A DNA stretch of 8,781 bases from NCBI GenBank assembly GCA_017744755.1, contig JAGIAU010000079.1, positions 1 to 8,781 on the forward strand. Reading direction: 5' to 3'. This DNA is from Microbacteriaceae bacterium. GTDB taxonomy: Bacteria > Actinomycetota > Actinomycetes > Actinomycetales > Microbacteriaceae. Within the stretch, counting starts at the first letter, position 1, and every line of letters starts with the position of its first letter. The translations under genes and the position numbers were made by a program. Under the pieces are notes generated by a model. It was not told the DNA's origin. It did not search any database and worked only from the letters and a program-made list of their open reading frames with translations. Shown piece after piece: positions 1-6,601 of the stretch.

Positions 1-788
1 CGCGACTCCTCCGCCAGCTCGGCCACCGCGAGCTCCGCGGCCACCGCGAGCGCGACGGCGCCCGCGACGTCGACCGTGCCGGAGCGCGCGGACTGCTGGC
101 CGCCGCCGTGCGTGAGCGGGACGGGCTCGGCGCCGCGACGGACGAGCAGCGCGCCCGTGCCGATCGGCGCGCCGATCTTGTGGCCCGAGACGGACATCGC
201 CTGCGCGCCGCTGCGGCGGAACGAGATCGGCACATGCCCGAAGGCCGCGACGGCATCCCAGTGCAGCGGCGCCCCGAGCTCCGCGGCGAGGTCGGCGATC
301 GCGTCGGTGTGCTCGATCGTGCCGATCTCGTTGTTCGCCCACAGCAGCGTGAGGAGCGCGACCGTGCGGGTGCCGCCCTCCTCGATGATGCGCGCGAGCT
401 CGTCGAGCCGGACGCGGCCGAGCCCGTCGACCGGGACGAGGTCGACGCGCGTCGCCCGCGAGCCGAGCCACTCGACCGCGTCGAGCGTCGCGTGGTGCTC
501 GGCGGGCGAGGTGACGATCCGATCGCGACCCGCGCCGGCGCCCCAGACGAGGCCCTTGACGGCGATGTTCACCGACTCGGTGCCGCCGCTCGTGAACACG
601 ACCTCCGTCGGATGCGCCTCGACCGTCGCCGCGAACCGCTCCCGCGCGTCCTCGAGCAGCGCGCGAGCGGCCCGACCGTCCGCGTGGATCGAGGAGGGGT
701 TGCCGGCGCGGCCGAGCGCCTCGACGTAGGCGGCGACGGCCTCCGGGCGGGCCGGCGTGGAGGCGGCGTGGTCGAGGTAGACGTTCAC
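1..788 (-). CDS. iscS: Cysteine desulfurase (IscS/NifS, class V aminotransferase), 3' end cut by window
   Basis: PLP-dependent enzyme that takes sulfur from L-cysteine as an enzyme-bound persulfide and passes it to Fe-S cluster assembly, tRNA thiolation or other thio-cofactor pathways; cytosolic. About 262 N-terminal residues are present of the usual 380-400. The start is GTG at 788-786, so the protein opens MNVYLDHAASTP, the family's usual beginning; I see no good Shine-Dalgarno. Visible motifs are the phosphate-binding FTSGGTES around residue 70, the cofactor-stacking His in AEHHATLD (H98/H99), WANNEIGT, and the PLP-lysine motif SVSGHKIG with K204, followed by the glycine-rich HGGGQQSARSGT. 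The catalytic cysteine loop lies beyond the left edge. The sequence resembles the M. tuberculosis Rv3025c type. One oddity is that the aspartate motif reads DAVAA where most relatives have DA(V/I/T)Q. It is divergent from glgX. In related genomes mnmA often follows this gene, but that region is not visible here. Confidence 0.93.
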   Translation of the reverse strand, partial: MNVYLDHAASTPARPEAVAAYVEALGRAGNPSSIHADGRAARALLEDARERFAATVEAHPTEVVFTSGGTESVNIAVKGLVWGAGAGRDRIVTSPAEHHATLDAVEWLGSRATRVDLVPVDGLGRVRLDELARIIEEGGTRTVALLTLLWANNEIGTIEHTDAIADLAAELGAPLHWDAVAAFGHVPISFRRSGAQAMSVSGHKIGAPIGTGALLVRRGAEPVPLTHGGGQQSARSGTVDVAGAVALAVAAELAVAELAEES

Positions 789-799
789 CCGTCGAGTCT

Positions 800-841
800 C
801 GCATCGAGGTCTCGATGCGCGCCTCCGGCGCTGCTCGACCC
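800..841. repeat. Palindrome and imperfect inverted repeat between divergent genes
   Basis: A perfect palindrome with 9-bp arms (CGCATCGAG at 800-808, CTCGATGCG at 811-819) and a 2-base centre sits 12 bases upstream of the cysteine desulfurase start. It runs into a second imperfect inverted repeat that begins GGTCTCGATGC (808-818), has a GCGCC-TCC-GGCGC hairpin at 819-831, and ends GCTCGACC at 833-840. From memory, this GGTCTCGAT...CTCGACC layout resembles short intergenic repeats that are common in Microbacteriaceae genomes. It could be such a dispersed repeat, or an operator for the minus-strand gene. Confidence 0.55.
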
Positions 842-880
842 GCGGGGGACGCGCGGCAGAACGCACTCCCGCGCGTTCAC

Positions 881-886
881 TACCCT
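881..886 (+). promoter_or_regulatory. -10 box of a leaderless glgX promoter
   Basis: TACCCT fits the actinobacterial TANNNT -10 consensus and ends 7 bases before the glgX ATG, so the predicted first transcribed base is at or next to the start codon. No Shine-Dalgarno lies before the ATG, which agrees with a leaderless message. The box lies inside a small palindrome, CTACC-CT-GGTAG (880-891). No convincing -35 element is visible. Confidence 0.6.
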
Positions 887-893
887 GGTAGCC

Positions 894-3017
894 ATGCCCG
901 CGACCGCCACCGAGGTCCCGCTCGGCGTGCACCTGACGGCGCACGGCGGGCGGCTCGCCGTGTGGTCGGCGAACGCGACAGCGATGGAGGTCTGCCTCTT
1001 CGACCGCAGCGACGCGGACTGGGTCGCGGCGACGATCCCCCTCGAGCGCGCGGACGACGGCCTCTGGATCGTCGAGTCGCGCCACCTGGAGCCGGGCGTC
1101 CGGTACACGCTCCGGGCCGACGGGCCGGAGGGGCCCGGCCACGTGTTCGACCCGGGCGTCCACCTGCTCGACCCCTACGCGCGCGGCCTCGTCCGCAGCG
1201 CCTCCGGCGAGTGGCGCGGCTACGTGCAGGAGGAGGACCCCTTCGACTGGGGGCACGCGCGGAAGCCGCGCACCCCGCTCGACCACACGGTCGTCTACGA
1301 GGCGCACGTCAAGGGCCTCACGAAGCTCAACCCCGCCGTCCCCGAGGAGCTCCGCGGCACCTACGCGGGCCTCGCGCACGAGTCGACGATCCGGTACCTC
1401 AAGGACCTCGGCGTCACCGCGGTCGAGCTGCTGCCGGTGCACCAGTTCGTCTCCGAGCAGCGGCTCATCAAGCAGGGCCTCATCAACTACTGGGGCTACA
1501 ACACGCTCAACTTCTTCACGCCGCACGCCGCCTACGCGAGCCGCGCGGCCCAGCTCGGCGGGACCGGCGCGATCCTCCGCGAGTTCAAGGGCATGGTGCG
1601 CAACCTGCACGAGGCCGGCCTCGAGGTGTTCCTCGACGTCGTCTACAACCACACGGCGGAGGAGGGGCTCAGCGGCCCGACGAGCAGCTTCCGCGGCCTC
1701 GACAACCGCTCCTACTACCGGCAGACGGAGGAGGGCGAGTACGTCGACACGACGGGCTGCGGGAACGCGCTGAACACGGCGAACCCCGCCGCCGCCCGCC
1801 TCGTCCTCGACTCGCTGCGCTACTGGGCCGAGGAGGTGCAGATCGACGGCTTCCGCTTCGACCTCGCCGTGACGCTCGCCCGCGACGCGGAGCACGAGTT
1901 CGACCCGGAGCACCCGCTCATCCGCGCGATCGGCGCCGATCCGCAGCTCGGCGGCGGCGACGGCACGGTCGGGATCGGCTCGGACGGCTCGGCGAACGCG
2001 CCCGGCAGCACGGGCACGAAGCTCATCGCCGAGCCCTGGGACGTCGGCTTGGGCGGCTGGCAGGTCGGCCACTTCCCCGACGGCTGGTCGGAGTGGAACG
2101 ACGGCTTCCGCGACCGCATGCGCCGCTTCTGGCTCACCGACATCGGCGCGGCGCGCACGGCCGGCGCCGCGCCCGAGGGCATCGGCACGCTCGCCCGGCG
2201 CATCGCCGGCTCCGAGCACGTCTTCGCCCGCGAGCGCGGCCCGCTCGCCTCCGTCAACTTCGTGACCGCGCACGACGGCTTCACGCTCGCCGACGTCACC
2301 GCCTACAACGAGAAGCACAATCTCGGCAACGGCGAGGACAACCGCGACGGGGCGTCGTCCAATCTCAGCTTCAACCACGGCGTCGAGGGGCCGACGCGCG
2401 ATCAGCGCGTGCTGAACGCCCGCCGCAAGGCGATGCGCAACCTCCTCGGCACCCTCCTGCTCTCCTCCGGCGTCCCCATGCTGACCGCGGGCGACGAGAT
2501 GGGCCGGAGCCAGCGCGGCAACAACAACGCCTACAACCAGGACTCCGAGCTCACCTGGCTCCCCTGGGAGCTGCAGGAGTGGCAGAACGACCTCCTGCAG
2601 GTGGCCCGCGACCTGACGAGGCTGCGCCGCGAGAACCCGGCGCTGCGGCCGGTCCGCTACGGCGTCTGGGGCGAGACGGTCCCGAGCGCCACGCAGATGG
2701 ACTGGTACAACAAGGACGGCCGGCCCATGACGATGGACGACTGGGACTCGCCGGCGGAGCGCACGCTGCAGTATCTGGCGGCGTCGACCCCGGAGTTCGA
2801 GGCGTTCAATCGCATCCTGCTCGTCGTGCACGGCCTCGAGGAGGACGTCGAGGTCGTGCTGCCGGCGCACGAGGGGGTCGAGTCGTACACGCAGCTGTGG
2901 GACTCCTCCGTGCAGGTCTTCCCCGGCGAGGTCGCCTACCGGCCGGGCATGACGGTGCCCGTGCACGGCACCTCCATCCAGCTCTACGTGGCGAACGGCC
3001 TCGCGCCGGTCGCGTAG
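894..3017 (+). CDS. glgX: Glycogen debranching enzyme GlgX (GH13 isoamylase type)
   Basis: Hydrolyses alpha-1,6 branch points in glycogen or phosphorylase-limit dextrin, releasing short maltooligosaccharides; cytosolic. The protein has 707 residues, normal for the family. An N-terminal CBM48/isoamylase N-domain (about 8-110) is followed by the (beta/alpha)8 GH13 barrel. GH13 conserved regions are present: DVVYNH at 248-253, FRFD with nucleophile D323, LIAEPWD with acid/base E380, and TAHDG with transition-state Asp D461. The GlgX signatures GWSEWNDGFRD and GDEMGRSQRGNNNAYNQD are present, and a beta-sandwich C-domain closes the protein. The ATG at 894 is preferred because the CBM48 domain begins there and a -10 box sits 7 bases upstream; the frame stays open further upstream only as antisense of the neighbour. 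The Gly/Ser-rich stretch at residues 353-375 lengthens the loop before the catalytic glutamate strand. No other glycogen or trehalose gene is adjacent. Confidence 0.95.
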   Translation: MPATATEVPLGVHLTAHGGRLAVWSANATAMEVCLFDRSDADWVAATIPLERADDGLWIVESRHLEPGVRYTLRADGPEGPGHVFDPGVHLLDPYARGLVRSASGEWRGYVQEEDPFDWGHARKPRTPLDHTVVYEAHVKGLTKLNPAVPEELRGTYAGLAHESTIRYLKDLGVTAVELLPVHQFVSEQRLIKQGLINYWGYNTLNFFTPHAAYASRAAQLGGTGAILREFKGMVRNLHEAGLEVFLDVVYNHTAEEGLSGPTSSFRGLDNRSYYRQTEEGEYVDTTGCGNALNTANPAAARLVLDSLRYWAEEVQIDGFRFDLAVTLARDAEHEFDPEHPLIRAIGADPQLGGGDGTVGIGSDGSANAPGSTGTKLIAEPWDVGLGGWQVGHFPDGWSEWNDGFRDRMRRFWLTDIGAARTAGAAPEGIGTLARRIAGSEHVFARERGPLASVNFVTAHDGFTLADVTAYNEKHNLGNGEDNRDGASSNLSFNHGVEGPTRDQRVLNARRKAMRNLLGTLLLSSGVPMLTAGDEMGRSQRGNNNAYNQDSELTWLPWELQEWQNDLLQVARDLTRLRRENPALRPVRYGVWGETVPSATQMDWYNKDGRPMTMDDWDSPAERTLQYLAASTPEFEAFNRILLVVHGLEEDVEVVLPAHEGVESYTQLWDSSVQVFPGEVAYRPGMTVPVHGTSIQLYVANGLAPVA

Positions 3018-3028
3018 GCCGACAGGCC

Positions 3029-3057
3029 GTATCGAGACCTCCTCCGGAGCGCGTACC
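3029..3057. repeat. Partial relative of the 800-841 repeat
   Basis: Just after glgX the sequence GTATCGAGACC (3029-3039) is the reverse complement of GGTCTCGATAC, matching 10 of 11 bases of the unit at 808-818. It is followed by the self-complementary CTCCGGAG (3042-3049) and GCGCGTACC. The shared word and the CTCCGG core suggest a degenerate second copy of the same intergenic repeat, in the opposite orientation. It may act as a weak glgX terminator, although no U-tract follows. The similarity is short and could be chance in such GC-rich DNA. Confidence 0.35.
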
Positions 3058-3059
3058 GT
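3054..3059 (+). promoter_or_regulatory. Candidate -10 box for nnrD
   Basis: TACCGT fits TANNNT and would start transcription near 3066, giving a leader of about 30 bases. Unlike the three leaderless genes here, this leader carries a clear ribosome binding site, AGGGGG at 3085-3090, five bases before the ATG at 3096. The 78-base gap from glgX allows separate transcription, although read-through from glgX is also possible. Confidence 0.4.
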
Positions 3060-3095
3060 AGTCACCCAGGGGGCGGGGCGACCTAGGGGGCATAC

Positions 3096-3962
3096 ATGGC
3101 ACCTGCAGCGACGACGCAGTGGACGGCGGCCGACGCGGCGGCGTGGATCACCGCGCCCCGCGAGGACGACGACAAGTACGCGCGGGGCGTCGTCGGCTTC
3201 GCGACGGGATCGTTCCGCTATCCGGGCGCCGCCGTCATCGGCGTGGACGCCGCGATCCACACGGGCGTCGGCATGGTCCGCTACTCGGGTCCGGAGTCCG
3301 TCGGCCGGCTCGTCCTGGAGCGCCGACCGGAGGCGGTCCTCGAGCCCGGGCAGGCGCAGGCGTGGGTGCTCGGCAGCGGCATGGACTCGGAGCCCGGCCA
3401 GGGACGCGCGCGGATGTTCATGATCGAGAACGGCATGGGCTCCGGGCTGTCGCCGAAGGACGGCACCGCCTTCGTCCTCGACGCCGCGGCGATCGGGGTC
3501 TCCCCCACCGACCTCGGTCCGACGATCGCGACGCCGCACGCGGGCGAGCTCGCGCGCCTGCTCGGCGCGACCCGCGCGGAGATCCTCGCCGAGCCGGTCG
3601 ACGCGGCCATGGCCGGCGCCGCCATGCTCGACGCCGTCGTGCTGCTCAAGGGCGCGACGACCTACATCGCGCTCGGCCGCCGCGCGATCGCCGTGCACGA
3701 CGGCACGCCCTGGCTCGCGACGGCCGGCTCGGGCGACGCGCTCGCCGGCGTGCTCGGCGCGCTCATCGCGACCCGCGCGGCTCGCCAGCCGATCGACCTT
3801 GAGTCGCTCATGTGGCTCGGCGCGACCGCCGCGCTCGTGCACGGCCGCGCCGCGCGCCTCGCCGCGGGCTGCGCCCCGGACGGCTCGGGCGGCGGCCCGT
3901 TCCCGGTCCTCGACCTGAACCGCCGCCTCCCCGACGCGGTCCGCCAGGTCCTGGCCTCCTGA
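3096..3962 (+). CDS. nnrD: ADP/ATP-dependent (S)-NAD(P)H-hydrate dehydratase (NnrD/CARKD family), stand-alone
   Basis: Repairs hydrated, inactive NADHX and NADPHX by dehydrating the S-epimer at the cost of ADP or ATP; cytosolic. The protein has 288 residues, matching a single ribokinase-like dehydratase domain. The epimerase half found in bifunctional YjeF/Nnr proteins is absent, so an NnrE should be encoded elsewhere. Motifs are YPGAAVIGVDAAIHTGVGMV near the N-terminus, VLDAAAI at 127-133 (usually DADAL), TPHAGEL at 146-152, LLKGATTYIA around K185, and the nucleotide/catalytic TAGSGDALAG with Asp 214. The ATG at 3096 has AGGGGG five bases upstream. The gene follows glgX by 78 bases on the same strand, without an obvious functional link, and converges on the CNNM operon. 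Assignment to the family is firm; activity is assumed from the intact GSGD. Confidence 0.88.
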   Translation: MAPAATTQWTAADAAAWITAPREDDDKYARGVVGFATGSFRYPGAAVIGVDAAIHTGVGMVRYSGPESVGRLVLERRPEAVLEPGQAQAWVLGSGMDSEPGQGRARMFMIENGMGSGLSPKDGTAFVLDAAAIGVSPTDLGPTIATPHAGELARLLGATRAEILAEPVDAAMAGAAMLDAVVLLKGATTYIALGRRAIAVHDGTPWLATAGSGDALAGVLGALIATRAARQPIDLESLMWLGATAALVHGRAARLAAGCAPDGSGGGPFPVLDLNRRLPDAVRQVLAS

Positions 3963-4004
3963 CCCTCCGCGCACTCCCTGAGCGCGCTCCTCCGCACATT
4001 CACG

Positions 4005-4081
4005 CCGCTCGCTCAGGGTGTTCTCTCCTCGCTCAGGGTGAAAACCACCCTGAGCGGGCGTAGAACACCCTGAGCGAGCGG
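4005..4081. terminator. Nested long hairpin between convergent genes, probable bidirectional terminator
   Basis: Two stems are nested. The outer has 20-bp perfect arms (CCGCTCGCTCAGGGTGTTCT at 4005-4024 against 4062-4081). The inner has 11-bp perfect arms (CGCTCAGGGTG at 4030-4040 against 4046-4056) around an AAAAC loop. Only about five bases per side are mostly unpaired between them. The structure is nearly symmetrical and lies 43 bases after the nnrD stop and 16 bases after the CNNM operon stop, so it can form in transcripts from either side. There is no U-tract on either strand, which is common for actinobacterial terminators. The unit CGCTCAGGG occurs five times on both strands from 3976 to 4076, so a repeat element is the alternative reading. 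Confidence 0.7.
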
Positions 4082-4096
4082 GAAGACTGCGAGCGC

Positions 4097-5131
4097 TCAG
4101 TCCCGCTCGGTGACGTCGTCGATCGTGCCGACGAGCTCCTCCAGGATGTCCTCGAGGAAGAGGACGCCGGTCGTCTGGCCGCTGGCGTCGAACGCGCGGG
4201 CGATGTGCGCGCCCTCGCGCCGCATCGTGGCGAGCGCGTCCTCCAGCTCCGTCTCGTCCCAGATGGTCGCGAGGCGGCGAACGCGCTTCGGCGGGATCGG
4301 CTCGTCGACCTCCTCGCCCTCCAGGTCGAGGACGTCCTTGAGGTGCACGTAGCCGGAGGGCACGCCGTCCTCGTCGACGAGGATGTAGCGCGAGTAGCCG
4401 CGCTTCGCGACCGCCGACTCGACGTCGGCCGGGGTCGCGTCCTCCGGCAGCGTGACGAGCCCGCCGAGCGGCACGGCGACGTCCTCGACGCGCTTCGTCG
4501 TGAACTCGAACGCCGCCTCGAGCGCCCCCGTGCGGTCCTCGAGCACGCCCTCGCGGGTCGATTGCTCGACGATCGTCGCGACCTGGTCGAGCGTGTAGAC
4601 GCTCGTCGTCTCGTTCCTGGGCGTCACCCCGAAGACCCGGATGGCGCCGTTCGCGATGCCGTTGAGCGCCGCGACGATGGGGCGCAGCACGGTGGCGATG
4701 GCGACGAGCGGCGTCGCGAGGATGAGCACCGCGCGATCGGGGACCGTGAACGACAGATTCTTCGGGACCATCTCGCCGATCACGACGTGAAGGAACGTGA
4801 CGAGGACGAGCGTGACGCCGAACGACACGCCGTCGACGACCGGGCCCGGCCAGCCGAGCGCGTGGAACGGCCCCTCGAGCAGGTGATGGATCGCCGGCTC
4901 GCTCACGAGCAGGATGATCAGCGAGCAGACCGTGATGCCGAGCTGGCAGGTGGCGAGCATGAGCGTCGCGTGCTCCATCGCCCACAGCGCCGTCCGGGCG
5001 GACCGCGAGCCCGCCTCGGCGCGCGGCTCGATCTGGGAACGACGCGCCGAGATGACCGCGAACTCGGCGGCGACGAAGAAGCCGTTGATCAGGAGCAGGA
5101 CGAACAGCCAGACGATGCCCCACCAGTCCAT
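4097..5131 (-). CDS. CNNM/CorC-family membrane protein, short form (DUF21 + CBS pair)
   Basis: Integral membrane protein of the CNNM/CorB-CorC (HlyC/CorC) family, whose members transport or control divalent cations such as Mg2+ and Co2+; the substrate here is inferred. The 344 residues comprise the DUF21 transmembrane domain (about 1-190), opening INGFFVAAEFAVISARR and containing GEMVPKNL at 119-126, then a CBS pair (about 195-335) ending in GVLFLEDILEELVG. The C-terminal CorC_HlyC domain of the upstream partner is missing: the protein stops soon after the second CBS motif. The CBS linker also lacks the usual MTPR motif and has VAVPLGG instead. ATG at 5131 shares its A with the upstream TGA stop, with GGGGGTGAG as ribosome binding site inside the upstream gene, so the two are translationally coupled. 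It corresponds in size to M. tuberculosis Rv1841c. Confidence 0.9.
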   Translation of the reverse strand: MDWWGIVWLFVLLLINGFFVAAEFAVISARRSQIEPRAEAGSRSARTALWAMEHATLMLATCQLGITVCSLIILLVSEPAIHHLLEGPFHALGWPGPVVDGVSFGVTLVLVTFLHVVIGEMVPKNLSFTVPDRAVLILATPLVAIATVLRPIVAALNGIANGAIRVFGVTPRNETTSVYTLDQVATIVEQSTREGVLEDRTGALEAAFEFTTKRVEDVAVPLGGLVTLPEDATPADVESAVAKRGYSRYILVDEDGVPSGYVHLKDVLDLEGEEVDEPIPPKRVRRLATIWDETELEDALATMRREGAHIARAFDASGQTTGVLFLEDILEELVGTIDDVTERD

Positions 5132-6474
5132 CAGCGCTCACCCCCGCCCCGCGCGTCGAGCGCCGCCGAAGGCGGCGTGTCCGGACCCGCGGGCGTGAGC
5201 CGCACCCGGTCGACCCGGCGCCCGTCCATCCGCACGACCCGGAACGTTCCGCCGTCCGCCACGACCTCGTCGCCCGCGACCGGGATCCGGCCGAGCTCGG
5301 CCATGATCCAGCCGCCGACCGTCTCGTAGGGCCCGTCCTCCGGGACGGCGACGCCGATGCGGTCGAGCAGCTCGTCGGGGCGCCACATGCCCGGGAACAC
5401 CACGCCGCCGCGCGAGCGCACGATCTCGGTGCGCCGCCGGTCGTGCTCGTCCGACACCTCGCCGACGAGCTCCTCGACGAGGTCCTCGAGCGTCGCCACG
5501 CCGGCGGTCCCGCCGTACTCGTCGACGACGATCGCCATCTGGTAGCCCTCCGCGCGCAGCTGGCCGAGCAGCGTGTCGAGGCGCATCGTCTCGGGGACCC
5601 GGTGCGCCTCGGTCGCGATGGCCGCGACCGGCACGTCCCTGCGACGGTCGCGCGGCACGGCGACCGCCTGCTTGACGTGCACGACGCCGACGATCTCATC
5701 GGGCGACCCGTCCTCGACGGGGAAGCGCGAGTGCCCGGTGCGCCTGGCGAGCTCGATGACGTCCTCCGCCGAGTCGTCCCGGTCGACCGTCTCGAGCCGG
5801 GGCCTGGGCGTCATGACATCGGCCGCGGTGCGCTCGCTGAACCGCAGCGTCCTGGTCAGCAGCGTCGCCGTGTCCTGCTCGAGGCTGCCCTCGCTCGCCG
5901 AGCGCCGCACGAGCGAGGCGAGCTCGTCGGCCGTGCGCGCGCTCGAGAGCTCCTCCTTCTGCTCGATGCCGAAGAGCCGGAGGATCGCCCCGGCCGTGGC
6001 GTTGAGCACCCAGACGACGGGTCGGAACACGGCCGTGAACGACGTCTGGAACGGCACCACGATCCGGGCGGTCGGCAGCGGCAGCGCGAGCGCGAGGTTC
6101 TTCGGCACGAGCTCGCCGAAGATCATGGACAGCACGGTCGCGACGAGCAGCGCGACGACCGAGGCGATCGGCCCGACCGCGCCCTCCGCGATCCCCCAGG
6201 ACCGCAGCGCCGGCGCGATCCAGTGCGACAGCGCGGGCTCGAGCGTGAAGCCCGCGAGGAGCGTCGTGAGCGTGATGCCGAGCTGCGCGCTGCTGAGATG
6301 CGTCGACGTCCGGCGCAGTGCCGAGATCGTCCAGCCGAGGCCGCGTTCCCCCCGGCCCTGCCGGGCCTCGAGCTCGGCGCGGTCGAGGTTGACGAGCGAG
6401 AACTCGCTCGCCACGAAGAATCCGGTGCCGATGGTGAGCACCACGCCGATCGCGAACAGCGCCCACTCAGGCAA
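5131..6474 (-). CDS. CNNM/CorC-family divalent-cation membrane protein, full length
   Basis: First gene of the two-gene CNNM operon, with 447 residues. The order is DUF21 transmembrane domain (about 1-190; GTGFFVASEFSLVNL near the start, GELVPKNL at 120-127), then a cytoplasmic CBS (Bateman) pair (about 205-335; DVMTPRP with M221, VVDEYGGTAG with D318, then LEDLVEELVGEV), then the CorC_HlyC domain (about 345-425; ending GTFRVVRMDGRRVDRVRL). Family members export or sense Mg2+/Co2+, and the CBS pair commonly binds ATP-Mg. The TTG at 6474 is chosen as start because GGGGAG lies five bases upstream and the first transmembrane segment begins directly after. An earlier in-frame TTG (6546) would add 24 non-family residues and overlap the likely promoter. 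The size and partner match M. tuberculosis Rv1842c. Confidence 0.9.
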   Translation of the reverse strand: MPEWALFAIGVVLTIGTGFFVASEFSLVNLDRAELEARQGRGERGLGWTISALRRTSTHLSSAQLGITLTTLLAGFTLEPALSHWIAPALRSWGIAEGAVGPIASVVALLVATVLSMIFGELVPKNLALALPLPTARIVVPFQTSFTAVFRPVVWVLNATAGAILRLFGIEQKEELSSARTADELASLVRRSASEGSLEQDTATLLTRTLRFSERTAADVMTPRPRLETVDRDDSAEDVIELARRTGHSRFPVEDGSPDEIVGVVHVKQAVAVPRDRRRDVPVAAIATEAHRVPETMRLDTLLGQLRAEGYQMAIVVDEYGGTAGVATLEDLVEELVGEVSDEHDRRRTEIVRSRGGVVFPGMWRPDELLDRIGVAVPEDGPYETVGGWIMAELGRIPVAGDEVVADGGTFRVVRMDGRRVDRVRLTPAGPDTPPSAALDARGGGER

Positions 6475-6479
6475 CGTGA

Positions 6480-6485
6480 CTCCCC
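6480..6485 (-). promoter_or_regulatory. Ribosome binding site that sets the TTG start of the first CNNM gene
   Basis: On the minus strand GGGGAG ends five bases before the TTG at 6474-6472, an ideal Shine-Dalgarno position. This supports the rare TTG start over the upstream TTG at 6546, which has no such site and sits only three bases from the candidate -10 box. Confidence 0.6.
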
Positions 6486-6549
6486 GAGCGAGCGCCGCGA
6501 GTCGAGGGGACCATGAGGCCCGGACTATGACCGTCGTCCATCCCAACCG

Positions 6550-6555
6550 ATGCTA
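6550..6555 (-). promoter_or_regulatory. Candidate -10 box of the CNNM operon
   Basis: TAGCAT on the minus strand fits TANNNT. Transcription would begin near 6543, leaving a leader of about 70 bases before the TTG start. With a 17-base spacer the -35 region falls at about 6573-6578, inside the palindrome shared with the divergent VOC gene. Confidence 0.4.
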
Positions 6556-6568
6556 GCGGTCGCTCCCC

Positions 6569-6600
6569 GGCGGCGGGTCGGCCGACCCGCACCCGCCGCC
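6569..6600. promoter_or_regulatory. Overlapping perfect inverted repeats in the divergent promoter: candidate operator
   Basis: An 18-bp perfect palindrome, GCGGGTCGGCCGACCCGC (6573-6590), is overlapped by a second perfect inverted repeat with 10-bp arms, GGCGGCGGGT (6569-6578) and ACCCGCCGCC (6591-6600). The word GCGGGT therefore occurs three times, once forward and twice reversed. The element fills the space between the two candidate -10 boxes and covers both expected -35 regions, so one dimeric regulator could control both genes. No regulator gene is adjacent. It could also act as a DNA or RNA hairpin. Confidence 0.55.
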
Positions 6601-6601
6601 C

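Noticed and set aside
795..800. GAGACT on the minus strand as a leaderless -10 box for the cysteine desulfurase
   Set aside because: The spacing fits (six bases before GTG) but the essential first T is missing, so I do not list it as a promoter.
880..891. CTACC-CT-GGTAG as an operator over the glgX -10 box
   Set aside because: Five-base arms are too short to call a separate site; mentioned only with the promoter.
108..893. In-frame open extension of glgX by 262 codons upstream
   Set aside because: It is entirely antisense to the cysteine desulfurase up to 788, has no GlgX-like content and low-complexity Arg-rich sequence. The family start and -10 box fit ATG 894.
3017..3028. GGCC-GACA-GGCC hairpin right after the glgX stop as a terminator
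   Set aside because: Four-base stem with no U-tract; expected by chance in DNA this GC-rich.
815..3061. 748-codon plus-strand open frame overlapping glgX
   Set aside because: Arg/Pro/Gly/Ala-rich translation typical of an out-of-frame read of GC-rich coding DNA; glgX is intact in the other frame.
4205..6516. Long plus-strand open frames opposite the two CNNM genes (4205-5329 and 5443-6516)
   Set aside because: Asp/Arg/Glu/His-rich shadow translations with no domain; the minus strand encodes complete, recognisable proteins.
6475..6546. Upstream TTG (6546) as the start of the first CNNM gene
   Set aside because: It adds 24 residues unlike the family, has no ribosome site and nearly touches the candidate -10 box. 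TTG 6474 has GGGGAG at ideal spacing.
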